The notes under the pieces: generated by a model
Told to the model about the DNA's origin: nothing
Seen by the model: the letters and a program-made list of their open reading frames with translations, nothing else
Database searches by the model: none
In this document: positions 1 to 9,516 of the stretch, piece after piece
Numbering within the stretch: position 1 is the first letter of the stretch
Layout of the letters: each line of letters opens with the position of its first letter
Translations under genes and position numbers: made by a program
Source of the DNA: Formicarius rufipectus
Taxonomy: Eukaryota; Chordata; Aves; Passeriformes; Formicariidae
Direction: 5' to 3'
DNA: 64,000 nucleotides
Assembly (NCBI GenBank): GCA_013399695.1
Contig: VXAU01000760.1
Span: forward strand, 744,001 to 808,000

Positions 1-256
1 ATTTTCTGTCAGTAAACCTGTGATATACATGATGTTTCCAAAAACTTTTTTTTTCTATACTTTAAAGAGAGAAGTGGCATTTTTACTTACTCGAATAGTT
101 AAAAGTGGCTCAGACTTGTAGAGGGGGAATTGCCCTGTAGTACAGAGGGGTAATTGGAAAAAAAATAATCCAAGATTAAGGGGCTAGTTAAAAAATACTG
201 GAAAATGGAAAACTTTTGGTTGCACTTCTTTAGATTTCTTATTTCCAGTAGATGTA

Positions 257-403
257 CCCCAAGGTTAGCTCAGCTGGTTAGAACTTGGTGCTAATAGTGC
301 CCAGGTTGTGGGTTCAAACCCCATACGGGCCATTCACATAAGAGTTGAACTCAGTGATCCTCCTTGGTCCCTTCCAACTCAGAACATGGTGTGATTCTGT
401 GAT
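257..403 (+). mobile_element. tRNA-Ile-derived SINE with CR1-like tail (TguSINE1-like)
   Basis: The head (about 257-332) reads like tRNA-Ile: an A box at 266-277 (TTAGCTCAGCTGG context), an AAT anticodon at 293-295, a B box GGTTCAAACCC at 311-321 and the acceptor-side GGGCCA near 327-332. The 5' acceptor arm is degraded. The tail (333-403) carries the CR1 3'-end signature CCCTTCCAACTC and ends in GTGATTCTGTGAT. A tRNA-Ile head fused to a CR1 3' end is the known architecture of passerine SINEs, which CR1 enzymes are thought to mobilise. The A and B boxes would be its internal RNA polymerase III promoter. The family name is from memory and was not aligned. Confidence 0.85.
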
Positions 404-3400
404 ATGTCCATCTCAGCCTTGGACAGGTGGTTTTCCTCTGGTTACAAATTAAGCAGTGGCAGGCAAACCAAAAGAGAGCATTTGTTTTATTGTTTATTTG
501 TTTCACTGGGAGCTGAATAATAGCGAGCAGCTGTAGCTGGTACTTAGTTGTGTTGTCTGCTGTGATTTTTCCTCTAACAATGTCCTTGACAGTCTTTAAA
601 AGACAGCTGAGATGCCTTTATTTCTAAGTAATTATTGACAGCAAATGTGGCACGGGCTGATGTTTTCTAGCAGTCAGCTTGATGATGATGAGTTAATGCT
701 GGAGCTGAGGAGCATTAGCACAGCAGCCGTGTGTTTGCTCCAGAGGGCCATGGGGAGCCCTGCTGGCTCCCCTCTGGGTTTTGCTGCTCTGAGGGTGCCC
801 ACTGCAGAATGATTTTCTGCTGAAGAACAGGTGAGGCAATGCTGAAGTTGTCTCTTTGTCTCTGAAGAGTATCTGTTTATCCTAAATCTGAATTCAAATT
901 GCCTGTGAGTATTTCTCCAGCTGGAGGAGATTGGATCCTCATGTTGGCTGCCCTGCTCCCAATCTCCAGCGTGTTTTGGGGTGAAGACTGACTGTAGCTG
1001 AGTTGTCCAGATGGAGGAAGGACAGCAAGGGACCTGGTGATTCAGGCTCTGTGGTGGCTGAGTCTGCAAGGGTAAAAGGAAAGGGAAATCCATCTCTTGT
1101 CTTTATTAAATCACGAGAAGTAATTGAGGGAAGAAATGAGACTAACTTCTGTGTTGTGACTTTGAAACAGTAGATGTAGTTTAAGAAATATGAGGAAATA
1201 AAAACATGACACTTAACAGAATTTTAAAGTGGCATTTTTTACGTATTGACCCAAGGAATGCAGACATTCATCCTGCAAAGACTATGGACACATGTCCCCC
1301 ATCCACCCCGCTCACCAACTTGGTGAATATAATAAAGTCCTCTCAGCAGTTTAAAATTCATATGTAAGAGTTCAAAGTAGGATGTTGTGTTTCACAAGTC
1401 TGCTGCAGGATTCCTCTTGGTCTTCAGAAGTAATTGTTATTCTTGCTGTAGGATGGGACTATGTTTATGTTCACTTGATAGGATGGATACAACTGTTGTT
1501 GGGCCTTAACTTCTGCTATCAGAATGTGCCGTGCTGAAGGCTATGGCAGCACTCTGAGGTTCTGCAGTGTGGAATGCGGGTACTCAAGGCTGCCCTAGCA
1601 AGCCTTCTTAAGCACTTTTGATTAGAAGCACTAGCTTGAAAGGAATATTTATTCAATGATGTCTGCTGCTTGGCTACTACACTTAAATACTCTCTGTGAA
1701 TATTTTTAAGTTTGTCCTAGAACTTGACACCTAGGGTGCTGGCAAGAGGATGGTGCTGTTAAGTCAACGGGCTCCTTGAAAAGTCTCTAAACTATTACAA
1801 TCTCCCTTACAGAAGAAAGGGAGCAATCCAGAAACTGAATAGGCCCAGTAGGTATATGTGCCTGAGCATGTCACAGTCCATAACTCACCACTAGTGCTGA
1901 ATGTTTGCAAACTGTTGGAAACTCAGAATAAGGGATCTGTAGTCTCTGTTCTCTCTTTGCTCACATTTGACTGCTCAGTGGGCACTGTGAAGTTGGAAGT
2001 TCCTACCCACTTCTGTACTGAGGTTGATGAATTGTATTTGAATCACCCAATTTCAGAGCTTTGGGTTGGTAACATTCCAAGTGTGTGCTTACTCTGGTAC
2101 AACTGCAGTCTGAAGGCTGTACCTATGTGTGTATCTTGAAACACACACAGTTGTTAGGTTAAAGTATTGTGGTGAAACGACTCCCAAAGGAACCTTCTTT
2201 ATCTTGTCAGGGGTTTGTCAAGACAGAGCATTTTGTTGTTGCTTTTGTAGGTGGAATTTAGGTGTGTGTGTCCCTCTGCCCCGGCACTGTTTGTCTTTCT
2301 GTTACCCCCCCCCCCCCCCNNNNNNNNCCCTCCTTTGGCTCCCTATACTCTTTTTCCCTTTGTAGTCATGCTCAGGGAATTTAGCAGCACTGTGGGAAGA
2401 AAACCTTGAAGCTCAGACCCTGCTCTGCAGCAGAAGGGGCTGTGGTTGCACAGGGAGCTGCTTGTGTAGGATAAATCTGTGCTCCAAAGGCCCCTGCTCC
2501 ACTTGGTCCGAAGCAGAAGGGCAGAAAAGGGAAGGGTGTTTTCCCCTGTTCAGGGAAGCAGGGATGTGGTGAAGGAAGTAGGTTCAGACATGGTTGGTTA
2601 AGGGATAGAGACTGCAAAGACACTGAGGACTGTCACTTCATAAGTCCAGTATGGTCAGATGTTATATATATAAAAATTTTCATCAGGCTCTGTAAGCAAG
2701 AGGTTTGATTTAACATAAAAGTTACTGGAGGGTTTGTGTTTTTTTTTAAATTGTGTGCTCTTAATAAATAAAACCCAGTGAAATTAAGAGTTTAATAGCT
2801 CATATTTTATATAAATATAAAATCTGAAGCTTAGAAGGTTATATTCACAGGCTTAGGAAGCCTTTTAAATGATTTTTATGGTTAATTTTTTTTCATAGTA
2901 CTTGGTAGTTTGACCAATGTGAGGTTAATGAGCCTTTTTTCTATTTTTGTTATTACTCAGTATTCAAATACAGCACATTAGTGACTGTGGTGTTTTGCAT
3001 TATGGATGAAGGCCCTTGCTGTTATTGGGGATCTCACCTTTGAGACTGTCAAAGCCTTTCTTTAGCTGTACAAAAGAGGAAAATGAGAAAGGTGGATTGC
3101 GTGTCACACAGGCGCGTTTGAACTTCCCTGGTGTCCAAACGGTGCCTTTTGAATCCAAAGCAGAGCTCTGAAACTGACCCTGGGGATGTGCTGCTCAGGC
3201 ACAGGGAATGTGGGACAGCAGGGATGAGACCTGGGGAGACAGGGATCAGACTCAGGATCAGCCCCAGGATGGCAGGATATCACAGCTCTGGCAGTGCTGT
3301 GCTCCTGCTGCTTCTCCTCTCCGCTGGCAACGCGTCCCTTCGCTGTTGCTGTGTGTGCTCTTCAGCCCATGTGTGCCTTATCTCCCTTGGCCAGGTTGTT

Positions 3401-3550
3401 TTTCTTGCTGCACACATCTTCACCTTTCTCCCTCATCTCAGTCATTTTGAAGCATTCCTGTTTCTTTGTGGTTGTACTTCCCTGTGTTTCTCCTCTTCTA
3501 TCTTCCATTGTTTGCAGGGAGAGAGCAATTAGAAGAGCAGCTGGAGCCGT
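404..3550. other. Non-coding flank or 5' intron, no gene seen
   Basis: I see no recognisable exon, RNA gene or long repeat here apart from a C-homopolymer gap at 2305-2327. Open frames in this stretch are short, lack splice context and resemble no family I know. It is probably 5' flank or first-intron sequence of PXYLP1. Confidence 0.5.
2305..2327. other. C homopolymer followed by 8-base assembly gap
   Basis: A run of 15 C residues (2305-2319) passes directly into eight N (2320-2327), then CCCTCC. The gap probably reflects sequencing failure on poly-C rather than biology. An apparent reading frame across it (2129-2365) is therefore meaningless. Confidence 0.95.
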
Positions 3551-3840
3551 GGGTGTTTAACCTGGACAAAAGAAGGCTCAGAGGGACTTGGTCTCTCTCT
3601 AACTACCTGGAAGGAGGTTGCACCAGGTGGGAGTTGGTCTCTTCTCCCAGGTATCAAGAGGCAGGGCAAGAGGAAATTGCCTTAAGTTGTGCCAGGGGAG
3701 GTTTGGATTGGATATGAGGACGACTGCGTGGATGTGGCACCTGAGGATGTGTTTTAGTGGTGACCACAGTGGTCCTGGGTTAATGGCTGGGCTTGATCTT
3801 AGAGGCCTTTTCCCATCTTAATGGTTCTGGGAATCTATGA
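3551..3840 (+). mobile_element. CR1 LINE 3'-end fragment
   Basis: The segment follows the CR1 3' region in order: GTGTTTAACCTGGACAAAAG, an AACTACCTGGAAGGAGGTTG block, a CTCTTCTCCCAGGTA block and a CCAGGGGAGGTTTGGATTGG block. An internal deletion follows, then the terminal CTTGATCTTAGAGGCCTTTT and a decayed tail ending at 3840. It is 5'-truncated and non-coding. Family assignment is from memory of the avian CR1 consensus. Confidence 0.75.
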
Positions 3841-5852
3841 AGTCCATATTCATCACCAGACTTTGAGAAGCCCGAGTGTTGAGCTCTGTACTAGGCAGCC
3901 TTGTTAGTGCCCTGGTAGGAGCAGAAAGGGGTGGGGGGAAGGTAGAAGGGGATAAATAACTTTTTGTGCTGTCTGACATGCGCGTTTGCTTTTCTTGACC
4001 CATCAGCACAAGGTTACCTACAGTGGGGATGCTGTGTTTTTTCATTTCAACTATGTGGCTGCATTTCTGTTTGACTGTTTTGAATAGTCTGTTTGCATGG
4101 GGCTGAAAGAACCTTCTGTTTCATAAAAGATGAAAACTTCAGGTCTCTGTTCAGTCAGAAAATCGAGACTAACATGGCTGCTGCTTCTCAGACTGGTTGG
4201 AGCTACAAGGGAAAAGAGCAATGGCAACTCGTTGTATTGCCCATCTTTCTGGTTTTAGGTAAATGTTAATGATTCTTTATTCATGGAGAAGTCTCTTGTT
4301 GGTAAACAGTGGTGCTACCTCTTGTTTCTCAAGCTTTGTGCTTGAGTAGGACAAAGTAGGACTGAAGGAGAGTGAGAAATGGATAAGGAAGTGATTTGGT
4401 GCTTAATTTGGTCTTTCTTCAACATGAAATGCACTTTGCTCTGTGTTTGGTTTTCTGCTGTACTGAATTCTGTCAAATTCTTGTTAGTTTTGTAGCCCTA
4501 GTACATGTCAGACTGGCTCCCAGCTTGGGCTCTGAGCACAAGAGCTGATTTGTTAAACCTGACGTTCTTCCAGGGGGGATTAGTTGCTATGTAGGAATTG
4601 TTACAGCCGTTCCACTGAAAGCGTTTCTGAATGATTGTCTCTCTCACTTGGAAAATACTTATCTAATCCTTGCCTTTTGTGGTATATTTTGTGGCATTCT
4701 GGACTTGAGGGGAGGAGGATTGTGGAAGTCAGGAATATTAACTTTTTGTCCTTTAAGTAGATCTTACTTCGTGTACACTGGAAAAAAGCTGTACATCATA
4801 AAGTTTGAGATGCCATTGGGTTTGTTCATAAAGACTTTTCTAAGTCAAACTGGTCACTTAATTTTAAAATTTGGTCCTTGTGTTCTGTGGTGTCATTTAA
4901 AAATTGCTGGAGGTTTTTGGTTTAATTAAACTTAGTACTGGAGTTTGGATTTTTTCTTCTGAATTTTATTGACTTAAAAAGAAGCCCCTTAATTTGGAGC
5001 TGCAAGAGTTCTTGAAGGAGTTATTCTGTGGCAGTATTTAGCTGTAATTCCTTGTGACCAGTGACTCTCTGTCTCTTAGAGGACAAAAGTTGCTGTTTGA
5101 CTGTTCAATCAAGTCTTACTTTTGTCTGATAGCAGCCCATGTGTTGAGTTTTACTTTATGTTTCAAACAGCTTTAAGCTTGGTCAGAGTTGGATTGAGGT
5201 TTCTTTCATTTTATTGTTTCTGTAACCTTTTACTTGTTTTTCCTAGAAATAAATTTTCAAAATTTGTTTCAAAGTTGTTTTTATGTAGCTTCTTTATAAC
5301 TAAAGATAAGTTTATGAATATTGGGAAATAAAATATATTGCCTTTCCCTTTTTGTTGTCAAGCTAAGCTACCTCTGTAATAATATGTACATATTCTTTAT
5401 AGTTTCAATATTGGCAAAGCTTCCAGTTAGATGATGAAATATGTTTCAGATCTATTTTATTAACTACTCTGACTGTGGGAAATGCACATCAAAATCATCC
5501 GTTTCATTTCTAGTTTGTTGTATTCCTGTCACTGTAAAACATGAGCTCTGAAAGGCACAACAGTGGAAAAATCCTGCTCAAAAGCTCTCTTAGTCATAGA
5601 TTTAAGTACGACCATGTACACGTTGGCAGACTTCTGTTTTGGACAAGTGCACGTAGCTGTGAACTAATAGAGCAAGTCACATAAAACTGCTAAGCTATAA
5701 AAAGTGATGTGAAAACTGCGTAACAGAATTCTGATCTTGTAATGATTTACAGCTGGAAAAGCAGAACTGAGTTTGGAAAAAAAGATGAATTTCAACTTCA
5801 TATGAGGGGCTTTTAAAATTTGTTTTTATTTATTTTTTCCCTTTCTCCTCAG
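3841..5852. other. Non-coding stretch apart from one candidate exon
   Basis: Apart from the candidate exon at 4174-4258 described separately, I see only AT-rich unique sequence with no recognisable gene or repeat. Confidence 0.45.
4174..4258 (+). CDS. Candidate alternative first coding exon (possibly of PXYLP1)
   Basis: An ATG at 4174 sits in a strong start context (A at -3, G at +4). It opens 28 codons that stop exactly at a splice donor, TTTTAG|GTAAAT, at 4258/4259 in phase 1. The predicted peptide has an 18-residue polar head (MAAASQTGWSYKGKEQWQ) followed by LVVLPIFLVL, a hydrophobic run. The next known PXYLP1 exon at 9355 begins with two bases of a split codon, so a phase-1 donor joins it in frame (G|TG = Val, then HLIPV). 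The result would be a type II signal-anchor layout like the usual PXYLP1 N-terminus, but the residues do not resemble the mammalian first exon that I recall. The phase match has a one-in-three chance of being accidental. This is an inference without transcript support. Confidence 0.25.
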
Positions 5853-6058
5853 CTGTGTCAATCCAATACTGGTTTGTAGGTTTACTTGTTACATGTGGAC
5901 CAGAAAATCCACTTGGGAGACAGAGGTGGGTTTGGCACTGCAGAGGAGGATTTTTGGTAATGAAATACTTGGATACAGAGAGCCAGTCAGCTCTTCAAAG
6001 AGCTGTAGATAACTGCTCCATGTGGTATAAGGAGGACAAAAATGAGGGAACAAATTGA
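5853..6058 (+). CDS. Candidate exon with strong acceptor, unrecognised product
   Basis: A long pyrimidine tract (about 5829-5850) ending in CAG at 5850-5852 precedes a frame that runs 67 codons to a TGA stop at 6056-6058. It begins with CT, completing a phase-1 split codon, so it could also be joined in frame to the candidate exon ending at 4258. That would make a predicted protein of about 96 residues with one long hydrophobic segment across the junction. The first 15 residues here are hydrophobic (including SIQYWFVGLLVTC); the rest is polar. I recognise no family. It may be only a chance open frame behind a good acceptor. Confidence 0.13.
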
Positions 6059-6845
6059 GCCTTCTGTGCATGGGGAGCTGGAGAGGATGGGGTGTGCAAA
6101 GAAGGGCTTAAGAGCCAGCAAGTGGGGTAGATGAAGACAGCAAGGGAGCATGAAGGACAAGTATTTGAAATAAGAAGGGAGAGAGACAGGAGAAAACATC
6201 AGAAACATGAGGCACTAACAATGTGCAGGCAGTGGCAGAAGATGAAACAATTGAGAAACAAGTGAGAATTTAGCTTTGTTACAGAAAATACCTCTGTTGT
6301 CCAGAGCAGGCAGAAATACAAAGAGGGGCTGCCTTGCTCGGGGGCCTCATCCCAAAGCACTGGAACTGCAGGACTGTTCCAGCTCCTGAGGAGCTTTAAC
6401 AAGGGGCAGGGAGGACCAGCCTTGCTGGGTGGGCTCTTTGGGGTCACCGTGCTGAGCAAGGAGAAGGCAGCTCCGACTGGAATTCATCTCTCTTTGGTCT
6501 TACGTCATCATTCTCCTCCAGGAGTCTCCCTGCCCTCCATTCTGAAATTCCTGCTATTTTCATGTGTACACATTCAGTGGAAATTTCCAGTAGACTGCCT
6601 AGGCTGGAGCCCAGTTCGTATGGTTTTGTCCGTTTCTTTTGAATGTATCGAAGTAGAAGACACAGGTGTTTGCACAGGTAGTTTGGTTGATTTTGTTATT
6701 ACTGTTTTCACCCAATATGTGTTATTTCAAGGGTGCCAAAAGTAAGTGCTACTTGTCACAGCAATACTTATTTGCACTTATTTGGGTGACTGGAATTTTT
6801 TGACCACCTTGATAATAATTTCTGTCAAACCTATGAACAATTTGA

Positions 6846-6935
6846 ATCATGTAGGTTGAACCATAGTTTGTGTTGGAAGGAACCTTTGGAAGAGCACCTA
6901 GTCCAATTCCCCTATGAACCCCTGGATTTCAAGTT
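6846..6935 (-). mobile_element. CR1 LINE 3'-tip fragment, reverse orientation
   Basis: The + strand shows the reverse complement of the CR1 3' end: a decayed ATCATGTAGG tip, then TTGTGTTGGAAGGAACCTTT, then CACCTAGTCCAATTCCCCT. It is a short, old, 5'-truncated copy without coding content. Confidence 0.65.
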
Positions 6936-9354
6936 AGAAGCTCCCTTAGGCTGAGATACCTGGACATGGACAGAGTGGCAGTAGTTTAGTGAGGAGATGC
7001 TGTGTTCCTCCTTCCCTGGCATAAGCCAAGCTTGTTCACCATGCAGTAATGACAATACTTACCAGTTATTGCATGAACTATGGGTATTTCTATTCTCTAA
7101 AGCTGTTTCCAGTCCATAAAATATTCTTAAATGGCACCCCTAGCTGCTGTGCTGACTTGAGTCTCCTTTAAGGGTGTTCTGAGTGGCTTTTTTAACTTCA
7201 AACATGTAATCTGGCAATCCTGTAGATGTTATTTTTAATATTTTAGAGTAGATGCTTCTCTTTAAGATGTAGTGCTTTTCTTTATTCTTAAATTTGTCTG
7301 GCAGTGTTAAGGTATTTATTCAACTAGTTTGATTAGAAATGAGATTTGCTGTCTGCATACAGACTATTTGGCCTCAGGAATCATAGGCACTTAATTTTAA
7401 TAAGCTAATGTATGCATCTGTTGGCTTCTGCTGTTAATACTCTCAGTGTAAAAATGTTATCTATTCAGGTTTTTTTTTTTTTTGCAGCTAAAGCTACCTT
7501 ATGTAAACAATGAGGATCTTTATTTTGCTTTTTTTCCCCCCAGCCAATTTTAGCACCAAAGTCTGTAGTTTTTGCTCTTGGGGTGTGGTTTCCATGTTTC
7601 TGAAGCAGTGATGTGTCTCAGCTGAATTGAGTTACATCACCTCTGGAGTGCTTCAGCCAGTTCTGTGCATGTCTGTGACATGCAGTGAGCAGCAGCAGTG
7701 TTGTGAGTTGCTCTAGAGAAAATGGTTATAGAAAGCTGAGGGTCGTTGCCTCTAACCTTTGCTGGCTTGGAAACTTGACCAGTGTAATGTAACTATTGTA
7801 GTTTGACATTTATGCTCTTTAGATAACTACTGTCTTGTAGTGCTGTTTTCTTGCAGAGTCCAGCAACTGTTGTAATGCATTCTTAGCTTTGGGATTTATA
7901 CCCCAAATACAAATTTGATGCAAGCCCCTAGAAGCTAAAAAACAGTGGCTCTGGTAGATAAGTGCTGGAATGGCAACTTGAGCTCTGCAGTTTAAGTGGG
8001 CAAAGTCAAAATTATAATTTAATATTCTCACCAGGCACAGCTGTATGCAAAATCTGGAACAGCTTAATCAAAAGTTTGAAGTCGCTGCACTTTGTGGCTC
8101 TTGGCCTTGTCAACAGCACTAGCAGGACTATGGAAAATGCTTGGGTTCTGGTTTTGGCAGGCAAAGAATAACCACATAAAAATATCTGAAGTGCAGTGTG
8201 TGTAGTGTAAGAATGTCTGTGTTACGTGCTCTTAAAATCTATGTGTGTTTCACTTTGCTTTGTTGACTTCACTGGTTTTCTTGGTCTGCACAACTCTCTA
8301 TTGTGGAACAAATTCACCTCTAAAATTGCAACTGGGAGTCCAGATGGAACTGAGGAACTGACAGAGAAGAATTAGTAAAGTTTTGCTTTGAAATTTATCT
8401 TTTTCTTTCTTCTTCCTCCCAGCGTCCCCCCCCAATAGAAAACTAATGGGGTAAGAATATGAATACTTTTCCTCCTTGTTTTCACCTCTCAAACTTCTGA
8501 TTAAAATCCTAGAAGATACTAATAGGAAAAAAGGGCATTTCTTATTACAACATGTAATAACAAATTACAATATGTGTGTCTTGTAAGGCTCGTAAATTGA
8601 CTAATGCTTTCACATCAAGGCAGGGTAAAGGACACTGTCATTGCAACTCTGACCTTAAATTCAGATATGTTTCAGCTTGATTCTATGTGTCTGAAGACTT
8701 AGTGGTGGTATTTCTTCCCCCACTGTGTGTAAGCATTAACTGCATTTCTTTGTATTTAACAGTTTTTGGGTAGTCTGAGTTATGTTTCAAGAAATATCAT
8801 CTGTGTGCTTTTTTGTTTGGGTAAGCCAGACTAATGCTGGCAAGGTAACAAAGTCAGGACAAGGATTAGTGAGGAAAATGATGAATAATCCAGCTCCTTC
8901 AGTCTTGACTACTTTGTATTCCCAATGGTTTGTACTACCATCATCATAACTGTGCTGTGGCTTTTGCTGATGTCCTTCAGTGTCGGTTTTTAAATTAAAA
9001 TGATGAGAAACAGCTGGGCCTATTGTGGCCACTCTTTTCCAGTTCGTGCTCTTGGAGCTTCATCAGACACTGGCAGAAAAAGCAGCTTCAAGAAGAGTGT
9101 AAAAGAGAGCATTGTTCTACGTCCAGGTCTATTGTGAAGTCTTAGCCAAGCATTGCCTTTGCCAAAGAGCCCTTCTGGGCTATGTAAATCAGGAAAAAAA
9201 TAACAGCAAAGTTGTATACTATTGATGGACATCCTTCCATGGAAACTACAGTCTTTGTGCATAATTACTTATATAAACAAGGAAAAAAAAGTCATAGTCC
9301 TGTATGTCCCTATACTCTCCTAAAGATGTATGGTGTATGTTTTATCTCTTTCAG
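6936..9354. other. Probable 5' intron of PXYLP1, no gene seen
   Basis: This is AT-rich unique sequence with a poly-T run around 7471-7484 and a short C run at 8428-8434. I could not find the expected hydrophobic first coding exon of PXYLP1 here. A typical intron end (TTTTATCTCTTTCAG) closes the stretch at 9354. Confidence 0.5.
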
Positions 9355-9516
9355 TGCATTTAATCCCAGTGAACCCCGTGAGGGAAGATGGGTTGAATCC
9401 TAAGAGCCGAAAGAGAATAATGCCTGATTTGCTGACTGAGCCTCCTGCCATTGATCCTGTCTATGAAGCTCAAGTTTACTGCAACATTCCCACCATTGCT
9501 GAACGCAGCATGGAAG
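9355..9516 (+). CDS. PXYLP1: PXYLP1 exon A (luminal stem region)
   Basis: The exon lies between acceptor CTCTTTCAG (ending 9354) and donor GAAG|GTAAGC (9516/9517). It starts with two bases of a split codon, then encodes HLIPVNPVRED, SRKRIMPDLLTEPP and DPVYEAQVYCNIP, ending in SMEG with the glycine codon split G|GT. It corresponds to the segment just after the membrane anchor in the mammalian protein. The mammalian residue before HLIPV is Phe; here the split codon is xTG, so it would be Leu, Met or Val depending on the upstream exon. Confidence 0.93.

Noticed and set aside
257..332. Functional tRNA-Ile gene
   Set aside because: The acceptor stem is broken on the 5' side and the sequence continues into a CR1-like tail, so it is a SINE head rather than a tRNA gene.
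674..1093. 139-codon open frame on the minus strand
   Set aside because: It has no recognisable domain, is proline/serine-rich, and lacks splice or promoter context; it is consistent with chance.
2129..2365. Open frame crossing the N run
   Set aside because: It depends on eight unknown bases and a C homopolymer, so the translation is unreliable.
3131..3560. Overlapping leucine- and cysteine-rich open frames
   Set aside because: Several frames overlap, none resembles a known protein, and the 3' part runs into CR1 sequence.
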